Assembly (NCBI GenBank): GCA_964537825.1
Contig: CAZIDL010000045.1
Span: forward strand, 1-20,114
Direction of reading: 5' to 3'
From: CAZIDL01 sp964537825
GTDB lineage: Bacteria > Bacteroidota > Bacteroidia > Flavobacteriales_D > CAYVSK01
Length of the DNA: 20,114 nucleotides
Below, piece after piece: positions 15,132 through 20,114 of this stretch. A model generated the notes under the pieces. The model did not search any database. It was not told the DNA's origin and worked only from the letters and a program-made list of their open reading frames with translations. Within the stretch, counting starts at the first letter, position 1. Every line of letters starts with the position of its first letter. Made by a program: the position numbers and the translations under genes.

Positions 15132-16808
15132 ATGGAAGAGCTGGTACAGGAACACATCCGGAACAACAAGAACACCCTCCTCCCCAAGGTCGGTGCTTTT
15201 ATCAATGCGGGAGGAAGGATCATCTTCAATGAACACCTGAAATACAACGATGGGACCCTTGCCAAGCGATTGGCCGAAGAGAAGGGGATCGATAAAGACA
15301 AGGCGAACAAGGAGATCGAATCCTTTGGAGAGAAAGTGATCGAGGAGGTCGATAAGAAAGGGAGCTATTCCTTTGGGGACTTGGGGCGCCTTGTTAAAGG
15401 AGAGGATGGGAAGCTGAGCTTCGAATCCGCCCAGGGAGAGCGGTCGGGGAGTAAAGGTGCTGGTTCTTCAGCCGCGGCCGCTTCAAAAGATACCGATACC
15501 AAAAAGGAGCAGGGATCCAAAGAAGGGGCGAAGAAAGGACAGGAAGCTGATCCTGAGAAGAAGGAGAACAGCCCTGATAAAGAAGGAAAAAAGGAGGAGA
15601 AAAAGGAGGAGAGGTCTGAAAAAGAGCGCAAAAAGGAAGAAAAGGAGCGCAGAAAGAAAGAAAAGGAAGCCGAGAAAGAAAGCAAAAGGAAGAAAAAGGA
15701 AAAGAAAGAGAAGGATAAGGAGCAAAAGGAGGAAAAGGCTGGAGAAGAAAAGGCCACTGCTTCAGGGAAGGAAGCGGGTTCCGGGAGATCCGCTCCTGAA
15801 GGAAAAGAAAAGGCTTCTGAAGGGAGCAAAGCAGCGGAAGAAAAAGCTGGCGCAACATCCAAGGGAGAAGGAACTGCTGAAGGAAGCGAAAAGGATGAAA
15901 GAACGGAAGCTAGCCAGAAGGAAGCGGCTAAAAAGGAGCCTTCCTCAGCTTCTGAGGGGTCGGCAAAGAAGAGTGAAGAGCGTAAGGGGGAAGGGACCGG
16001 GAAGAAGGAGGATAAAAAGCAAAAAGGGGAAAAACAAAAAGGAGGGGCTGAAAAGCCCAAAGCAGAGAAAACAGCCAAGGGAAAAGACAACAAGAAAGCT
16101 GTCATCATCACCCTTGCCGTGGGAATTCCTTTGACAGGCCTCATCGTCCTTGGTATTCTTTATCACGAAAAGGTGCTGGAGATGGTCGGTGTTGAGAAAA
16201 AGGTGGTTGAGAAGAAAGCCGGGGATGCTGAAAATGGAAGTGGCGGAAGCGGAACCGAAGGCAAGGACGGTGCATCTGCTGAAAAAGCTTCTGCTGGAGC
16301 GGGTGCGGATAGTTCTTCAGCGAGCAGTGACAGTTCGGCAACTCCTGTAAAAAAGAAGGAGGATACGGCTGCAGCATCCAGGGAAAAAGGGGATGGGGAA
16401 GATGAAAAAAGCGTAGCAAAGAAAGATAAAGGGAAGGAAAAAGGTGTTGGGAAGAAAGAGGCCAAGAAGGCTAATGGTGCGAAAAAGGATGATGGAAAAA
16501 AAGAAGCCGAGCAAGCTTCCGGCTCCAAAAAGGAGGAAGATCGGACCACCGCTGGTGGTTCCGGAACGAGCAATTCCGGTTCAGGGCCTTATCATATCGT
16601 GGTCGGGGTCTTCGAGGATCCATCCAATGCAAAGGGAATGGTGAAGGACTTGAGATCGAAAGGCTACGGTGATGCTCAAGTCTTCGGGAAGGTCGGTGAG
16701 CTCGATGGTGTAAGTGCTGGTTCTTATTCCAGCCGCCAGCAAGCAGCGGGTGCCTTGTCCAAGGTTCAGCGAGAGGTCAACGAGGACGCCTGGATCACCA
16801 AGCGCTAA
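15132..16808 (+). CDS. HU-like (CCDC81-type) N-domain, membrane helix and SPOR C-domain protein
   Basis: This 558-residue protein has five parts. Residues 1-98 are an HU/IHF-like fold of the bacterial CCDC81 type (MEELVQEHIRNNKNTLLPKVG, GGRIIFNEHLKYNDG, YSFGDLGRLVKGEDGKLSF). Residues 99-322 are a low-complexity linker of Lys, Glu, Gly, Ala and Ser. A membrane helix follows at about 323-344 (VIITLAVGIPLTGLIVLGIL), then a second charged linker to about 484. Residues 486-558 form a SPOR domain (GPYHIVVGVFEDPSNAKGM, AGSYSSRQQAAGAL). SPOR binds denuded glycan at the division septum, so that end should be periplasmic with the HU-like end in the cytoplasm. I start at ATG 15132; a GTG at 15123 adds three residues. 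The coding strand is very purine-rich in the linkers. DNA binding is inferred from the fold. Confidence 0.88.
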   Translation: MEELVQEHIRNNKNTLLPKVGAFINAGGRIIFNEHLKYNDGTLAKRLAEEKGIDKDKANKEIESFGEKVIEEVDKKGSYSFGDLGRLVKGEDGKLSFESAQGERSGSKGAGSSAAAASKDTDTKKEQGSKEGAKKGQEADPEKKENSPDKEGKKEEKKEERSEKERKKEEKERRKKEKEAEKESKRKKKEKKEKDKEQKEEKAGEEKATASGKEAGSGRSAPEGKEKASEGSKAAEEKAGATSKGEGTAEGSEKDERTEASQKEAAKKEPSSASEGSAKKSEERKGEGTGKKEDKKQKGEKQKGGAEKPKAEKTAKGKDNKKAVIITLAVGIPLTGLIVLGILYHEKVLEMVGVEKKVVEKKAGDAENGSGGSGTEGKDGASAEKASAGAGADSSSASSDSSATPVKKKEDTAAASREKGDGEDEKSVAKKDKGKEKGVGKKEAKKANGAKKDDGKKEAEQASGSKKEEDRTTAGGSGTSNSGSGPYHIVVGVFEDPSNAKGMVKDLRSKGYGDAQVFGKVGELDGVSAGSYSSRQQAAGALSKVQREVNEDAWITKR

Positions 16809-16812
16809 GTGT

Positions 16813-17691
16813 TCAATGGGTAGCGGTCATGTCCTCAGGAACGAGGAGGTTGATATCCCCCTTTCGATCCCAGTTCACTTCACCAGGTGCGGTGATATCC
16901 TTCACGCGAAATGAAGAGATCACCAGGATCTCGGCTTCGGGAAGCTTCTTCTTCAGGTAATGGGCGATCCCTTCGTGTGCGTCGCTGTGAAAACTACCAT
17001 TGAAGTGAAGGAAGACGTCTCCTTCTTCGTAACGATCGTGGATACGGGTGGCCATCGTGGCATCTTTTAGGGCTTGGGCCTGAGCGATGCGTTTTCCGTT
17101 CTCTCCGTGGCCCATTTTCATGACCCGTTGGTAGGATATCAAGGAACTGTCGAACGAAAGGTCCTCTGCCATATACTCCTTGGCCTTTTCGTTAAGGGAA
17201 TCGAGGGATGATAATCCCCGGCGATGTACCAAAGCCGCATAGCGTCGGGGGACGTTGCTCGCGAGGAAAGGGATCGATCGCTTCCGGGCGAATTCCAGCA
17301 CAGGGCGGTAATCCGTGTCGAAATTGTCCCAGAGCTTGGCCGTCCGCTTCAGATCTTTCATCCGGATGGTCCCGTTCAGGTATTCGTCCAAAATGAGCTG
17401 GTCCGCGGCCTCGTACATTTCCGCACCGAGCTTGAGCTTATCACCTGCTTTCTTGTATAGGTCCTTGGTGAGGCGCAATTGCAACCAATGCCCGATCGGG
17501 TCGTCGTGCAGTTCACCGAAGAAGACGAAGTCCGCTTTCGTAGCACGTTCCAAAAGATCCTGGTAAGCGATGCTCTTTCCCTTATCATCCACCAAGCGGT
17601 AGGCATGGAGTTGTTCCCCTTTTTGACCTGAACCGAGGAAAGGGAGGAGAAAAGCGAAAAGAAGGAGGGATGGTCTGAGCACGTATTGCAT
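16813..17691 (-). CDS. ChaN-like (DUF399/Tiki superfamily) exported protein
   Basis: This 292-residue protein is related to ChaN, a heme-binding lipoprotein of iron-uptake loci, within the EreA/ChaN-like fold that also includes Tiki-type proteases. Signatures are FVFFGELHDDPIGH (56-68), an internal GAEMYE (89-94), ASNVPRRYAALV, QAQALKDATMA (204-214) and HFNGSFHSDAHEGI (229-242), with conserved His62, His68, His235 and His239. A signal peptide covers about residues 1-22 (LLLFAFLLPFLGSGQ); there is no lipobox cysteine, so it is likely soluble in the periplasm. The ATG is at 17689-17691. A degenerate -7 box TAAATTCC lies at 17714-17721. It converges with the HU-like/SPOR gene with a 4-base gap and diverges from the SUI1 gene. 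Heme binding is family-based, not shown. Confidence 0.85.
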   Translation of the reverse strand: MQYVLRPSLLLFAFLLPFLGSGQKGEQLHAYRLVDDKGKSIAYQDLLERATKADFVFFGELHDDPIGHWLQLRLTKDLYKKAGDKLKLGAEMYEAADQLILDEYLNGTIRMKDLKRTAKLWDNFDTDYRPVLEFARKRSIPFLASNVPRRYAALVHRRGLSSLDSLNEKAKEYMAEDLSFDSSLISYQRVMKMGHGENGKRIAQAQALKDATMATRIHDRYEEGDVFLHFNGSFHSDAHEGIAHYLKKKLPEAEILVISSFRVKDITAPGEVNWDRKGDINLLVPEDMTATH

Positions 17692-17776
17692 AGGGTGGAT
17701 GGATTCGAGGGGTGGAATTTAAGAGATCCTTCCCTTCGGATCCGCTTCCTTTGTGCCCGGATCAAAAAAGTGCTTC

Positions 17777-18094
17777 ATGAACCAGGATGACGACGGAATG
17801 GTCTTTTCAACCGACCCGGACTTCGACCCGGAAGGGGAGACCCCTCCTCCGGAAGAACAGAAGCTCAAAGTCCGGATGGAGAAGAAAGGCCGTAAAGGAA
17901 AGGCAGCGACGACCGTTCGGGGATTCGTCGGCAAGGAAGCGGACCTGAAGGAGTTGGCCAAAGAATTGAAAAAAGCTTGTGGTACGGGTGGATCGGCCAA
18001 GGATGGAGAGATCGTTATTCAGGGAGAGGCCGTCCAGAAAGTCCTCGACGAACTCCAGAAGCGGGGTTATAAGGCCAAGAAAGCCGGGGGATGA
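17777..18094 (+). CDS. yciH: SUI1/YciH-family translation initiation factor
   Basis: This 105-residue cytoplasmic protein is a bacterial homologue of eukaryotic eIF1. Family marks are the N-terminal GMVFSTDPDFDPE, then KLKVRMEKKGRKGKAATTVRGF, and the conserved ACGTGGSAKDGEIVIQGE that gives the SUI1 fold, ending KVLDELQKRGYKAKK. In E. coli, YciH discourages initiation at non-standard starts in vitro; its role in Bacteroidota is unclear. I choose the ATG at 17777 because Bacteroidota members begin close to the VFSTDPDF motif; a GTG at 17753 would add eight residues. It diverges from the ChaN-like gene, and its stop is 3 bases from the convergent porin stop. Confidence 0.95.
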   Translation: MNQDDDGMVFSTDPDFDPEGETPPPEEQKLKVRMEKKGRKGKAATTVRGFVGKEADLKELAKELKKACGTGGSAKDGEIVIQGEAVQKVLDELQKRGYKAKKAGG

Positions 18095-18097
18095 ACT

Positions 18098-19294
18098 TTA
18101 GAAGCTGAGTTCCGTTTGAAGACGGAAGCGCAATCCGTCATCTTCCCGATCGCTCCGCTCGATGTAGGAGATATCGCTCTGTACTTTCAGAGCGTGCCCT
18201 ACGATATAGCGGGATAAGCCCAGGGTGTATTCGCTCACATCCGGATAGGGGACCGCCTTTTCAGGCATTATGGACGTATAACGAGCGGATATCTCGAGAT
18301 CGTTCTTGAAGAGGTACCCGGTTTGGGCGACCCATCCCTGGCCTGTGTAAAAGGAACCGAGCCGGCGATCGTTCGTGGCATCATAGAGGACCGGATGAGA
18401 AGCTTGACGTTGGCCATATTCTGCCATGACCGATAGACCCTGGTACTTGAACATCATGTCGAAATGAAGGGTCTGTAGGTCGCGCTGAAAGGGAAGGAAG
18501 TCCCCGGTCTGCCCCTCTTCTCTCATCGCGTTCCTATTGTAGTCGTAATCCGCGCCGATCGATAGTTTGGGGCTTTCTTGCCGAAAGATCGCAGCCCCCA
18601 CGTAGTCTCCCCCTTTCTCAAAAGGGCCGAAAGGAAGGAGTTCGATCCGCCCGGTGTAATTGTACCCGTTATGAGCTCCGGTCACAACGTTCCTTCCTTC
18701 CCCTTGGGATACACTGATGATATCCCGGACCAAGACCTTCCCGATCGAGAAATGATGCCGGAGTTGGAACCCGATGTCCCGATCGATGTTGAAATTGGCG
18801 TTCACGCGGCTTCGGTCCACGAACTGCAGTTCCTGGGAGGAGATCACCCGTTCGCGGTTGCCCGGTAGTTTCGTCTGCCCCGCCCATAGGTCCAGGTTAT
18901 CCCGGATCCTCCATTTGAGGACGGCATCGTAGACGATGTTCGGGGCATTGCTCGTATGTCTCGATATCCCGTCAAGGTCGCTGTTGGACTGACCCAATTC
19001 GATCTTGAAACGGAGGTCCGGATGATAAGCAAAGCCACTGAATTTGAGACGGGCGCGGCGGATCAGAAAGGCGCTGTTGATGTCCGCTCGCTGGTAATCC
19101 CCGTCCAGACCAGTCCGGGCTTGGTATCGGCTTTGAATACGTGTCGAGAACTTCAGGGCGAAAGAGGAGTCCTTTGCATAGACCGGGATCCCTTCACCGA
19201 AGGAAATATCGAGGGAGTCTTGGGTGCGGGCGTTCGAAGTATGGATCAGCCCCAGGATCAGGAGCAATGGGGTCGTGCGGATGGCCGTTCGCAT
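18098..19294 (-). CDS. OprO/OprP-type outer-membrane porin
   Basis: This 398-residue outer-membrane barrel belongs to the phosphate-selective porin O/P family. It begins with a signal peptide (TPLLLILGLIHTSNA, likely cut near residue 22). Alternating strands follow throughout: FALKFSTRIQSRYQAR, INSAFLIRRARLKFSGFAY, LRFKIELGQSN, AVLKWRIRDNLDLWAGQTKLP and, later, KLSIGADYDYNRN, SARYTSI and RFRLQTELSF. The final residue is Phe, the usual C-terminal signature recognised by the barrel assembly machinery. The LWAGQTKLPGNRERVISS stretch with FVDRSRVNANFNIDRDIG is typical of this family. Substrate selectivity (phosphate, pyrophosphate or none) cannot be deduced. The promoter on minus probably uses TATTTTCG at 19317-19324. 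No phosphate transport genes are adjacent. Confidence 0.93.
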   Translation of the reverse strand: MRTAIRTTPLLLILGLIHTSNARTQDSLDISFGEGIPVYAKDSSFALKFSTRIQSRYQARTGLDGDYQRADINSAFLIRRARLKFSGFAYHPDLRFKIELGQSNSDLDGISRHTSNAPNIVYDAVLKWRIRDNLDLWAGQTKLPGNRERVISSQELQFVDRSRVNANFNIDRDIGFQLRHHFSIGKVLVRDIISVSQGEGRNVVTGAHNGYNYTGRIELLPFGPFEKGGDYVGAAIFRQESPKLSIGADYDYNRNAMREEGQTGDFLPFQRDLQTLHFDMMFKYQGLSVMAEYGQRQASHPVLYDATNDRRLGSFYTGQGWVAQTGYLFKNDLEISARYTSIMPEKAVPYPDVSEYTLGLSRYIVGHALKVQSDISYIERSDREDDGLRFRLQTELSF

Positions 19295-19316
19295 TGTATC
19301 AGCTTTCGATCGGCCG

Positions 19317-19324
19317 CGAAAATA
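19317..19324 (-). promoter_or_regulatory. Possible -7 box TATTTTCG of the porin gene
   Basis: TATTTTCG matches TAnnTTTG with the C variant found elsewhere in the window. It ends 22 bases before the porin ATG. A -33 element is not evident. Confidence 0.4.
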
Positions 19325-19402
19325 TCCTTTCCTTTAGATTCACTTAATATCCAGCGAAGGGACTTTCTTCACCGGATCTACACGATCGGAAGGAGTTAAC
19401 GT

Positions 19403-19490
19403 TTCACCGTGAAAAGCCCGGCACGCTTCGCGAGCCTTGTGTTTTTTGAACGTCGCAGCTCCCTGAAAGCTTCGCTTTCGGTCGCTGCTC
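19403..19490 (+). repeat. Hairpin-rich 88-base direct repeat, copy 1
   Basis: This copy matches copy 2 at 86 of 88 positions, offset by 155 bases (differences at 19423 A/T and 19451 C/T). It begins TTCACCGTGAAAAGCCC. The first stem (GGCACGC-TTC-GCGAGCC) is broken by an A-A mismatch at 19423; the second stem, GAAAGC-TTC-GCTTTC, is intact and flanked by GCAGC and GCTGC arms. Confidence 0.9.
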
Positions 19491-19557
19491 ATTGGAAAGA
19501 AGCCGCTCCGGGTCCTTCAGGAATGGATTACTTGCGTGATGCCCGATGGTGGGAGGC

Positions 19558-19645
19558 TTCACCGTGAAAAGCCCGGCTCGCTTCGCGAGCCTTGTGTTTT
19601 TTGAATGTCGCAGCTCCCTGAAAGCTTCGCTTTCGGTCGCTGCTC
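19558..19645 (+). repeat. Hairpin-rich 88-base direct repeat, copy 2
   Basis: This copy has a perfect first stem, GGCTCGC-TTC-GCGAGCC (19575-19591), followed by TTGTGTTTTTT, so on plus it looks like an intrinsic terminator. The second hairpin GAAAGC-TTC-GCTTTC lies within GCAGC and GCTGC arms. It abuts the tRNA terminator, 5 bases before its A run. Confidence 0.9.
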
Positions 19646-19650
19646 CTTAC

Positions 19651-19674
19651 AAAAAACCCCGCCGAGGGCGGGGC
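19651..19674 (-). terminator. Intrinsic terminator of tRNA-Ser
   Basis: On minus the RNA has GCCCCGCC, loop CTC, GGCGGGG, then six U. The stem is 7 GC-rich base pairs (plus arms CCCCGCC 19657-19663 and GGCGGGG 19667-19673). It starts about 10 bases after the tRNA 3' end. On plus it is followed by CTTTTC, so weak bidirectional action is possible. Confidence 0.9.
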
Positions 19675-19683
19675 TTTTCACGG

Positions 19684-19776
19684 TGGCGGAGAGAGCGGGA
19701 TTCGAACCCGCGGTCCCGAACATATCGGGACGCCAGTTTAGCAAACTGGTGGTTTCGGCCACTCACCCATCTCTCC
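19684..19776 (-). tRNA. tRNA-Ser (anticodon GCU)
   Basis: The minus strand folds into a class II tRNA. The acceptor arm pairs GGAGAGA with TCTCTCC. The anticodon stem-loop is CCAGT-TTGCTAA-ACTGG with anticodon GCU, reading AGC and AGU serine codons. A long variable arm (GTCCCGATATGTTCGGGAC) and the T loop GGTTCGAATCC follow. The discriminator is G and the CCA end is encoded (19684-19686). Promoter and terminator are both visible, so it is a single-gene unit. Confidence 0.98.
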
Positions 19777-19799
19777 GTAAGGATGGCCTTTAGCCACTG

Positions 19800-19831
19800 C
19801 GAATTTAATGCTTCCCGATCCCCCTGACAAA
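19800..19831 (-). promoter_or_regulatory. Promoter of tRNA-Ser: TTTG, 20 bases, TAAATTCG
   Basis: On minus, the -33 TTTG is at 19828-19831 and the -7 TAAATTCG at 19800-19807, with a 20-base spacer. This is the best complete Bacteroidota-type promoter in the window; the predicted start lies roughly 17-20 bases before the mature tRNA 5' end. It supports TAnnTTCG as a working -7 variant here. Confidence 0.7.
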
Positions 19832-19882
19832 CGGATAAGGCTAACTTCTTTTTTCAATCTCTTATCGGCAAGGAAAAAGAAC

Positions 19883-20114
19883 CTACTGCGGATACTCGAT
19901 CCGCACGTGATAAATGTTCATGAGCTTCCGCTTCAGAATCTTCTTGATGCGGGTGATGTCCCGAAGCGTAATGGGAGCATTGATCAATTGATCCTCCTGA
20001 ACCCTCGCTTCAATGATCTTCTCCACCAACGCATCGATAGCATCGGCGTGGTAATTCTTCAAACTCTTGGAGCTTGCTTCTACGGAATCCGCAAGCATCA
20101 ACACGGCTGTTTCC
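19883..20114 (-). CDS. pgpH: PgpH-like HD-domain membrane phosphodiesterase, C-terminus (runs off right edge)
   Basis: The last 76 residues are visible in a frame open to the window edge: ETAVLMLADSVEASSKSLK, then HADAIDALVEKIIEARVQEDQ, ITLRDITRIKKILKRKLMNIYHVRIEYP. This closely resembles the end of seven-helix HDED/HDIG proteins of the PgpH type, which hydrolyse the second messenger cyclic di-AMP. The visible LADSVEA is the last conserved helix of the HD domain, with its aspartate as a likely metal ligand. The stop is TAG at 19883-19885. It is 106 bases upstream of tRNA-Ser on the same strand and separated from it by the tRNA promoter. The catalytic HD motif and membrane helices are beyond the window, so the PgpH call depends on these C-terminal signatures. 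Confidence 0.82.
   Translation of the reverse strand, partial: ETAVLMLADSVEASSKSLKNYHADAIDALVEKIIEARVQEDQLINAPITLRDITRIKKILKRKLMNIYHVRIEYPQ

Noticed and set aside
15365..16573. Long minus-strand Phe/Ser/Leu-rich frames
   Set aside because: They are the complement of Lys/Glu-rich codons in the HU-like/SPOR linkers and not membrane proteins.
19403..19645. CRISPR array
   Set aside because: There are only two copies, the repeat is 88 bases long, and no cas genes are nearby.
19546..19827. Plus-strand open frame with RRERDSNPR across the tRNA
   Set aside because: This peptide is the well-known antisense translation of a tRNA-Ser T arm and acceptor region; the frame crosses the repeat, the terminator and the tRNA and is not a gene.

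Overview
The window looks like chromosomal DNA of a free-living Bacteroidota, most likely a Flavobacteriales relative with fairly balanced base composition. Lineage markers are a subtilisin-like protease with a type IX secretion (T9SS) C-terminal sorting domain, a DUF2452 protein, an HU-like/SPOR membrane protein, a Bacteroidota-style FtsH, and promoter -7 boxes of the form TAnnTTTG or TAnnTTCG instead of sigma70 boxes. Recognisable Shine-Dalgarno sequences are rare and 5' leaders appear very short. There are no insertion sequences, prophage genes or CRISPR arrays.

Layout. 1-3232 (minus): a tight run of a YbdG/MscM-like mechanosensitive channel, a DUF4870/Tic20-like small membrane protein, a serine esterase and an NlpC/P60 endopeptidase with gaps of 1, 1 and 3 bases, then the start of clpB cut by the window edge. 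3233-3293 is a symmetric divergent promoter region; a CPBP intramembrane protease reads right from it. 3897-7366 (minus): a TPR protein overlapping a 942-residue AddB-like inactivated-helicase/PD-(D/E)XK nuclease. 7447-8550: a small conserved protein, a 2Fe-2S ferredoxin and a DUF2452 protein. 8693-11939 (plus): three genes coupled by 4-base overlaps, encoding a secreted MORN-repeat protein, a lipoprotein and a T9SS-exported S8 protease. 11940-12305 is AT-rich and apparently non-coding. 12306-16808 (plus): an XRE/coiled-coil regulator, ftsH and the HU-like/SPOR protein. 16813-19294: a ChaN-like protein (minus), a SUI1/YciH translation factor (plus) and an OprO/OprP-type porin (minus). 19403-19674: two copies of an 88-base hairpin-rich repeat and a strong terminator. 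19684-19776 is tRNA-Ser(GCU) on minus, and the right edge holds the C-terminus of a PgpH-like HD phosphodiesterase.

Themes. Much of the content concerns the envelope: osmotic tension (MscS family), wall cleavage (NlpC), septal wall binding (SPOR), membrane protein quality control (FtsH), outer-membrane uptake (porin) and T9SS export. Proteostasis (ClpB, FtsH) and DNA repair (AddB-like) are also present. I see no complete, clearly new defence or metabolic system. The parts most worth a second look are the DNA-to-septum HU-like/SPOR protein with its very long charged linkers, the coupled MORN/lipoprotein/S8 operon, and the structured duplicated repeat that shares a 15-base motif with the 3' flank of the tRNA.
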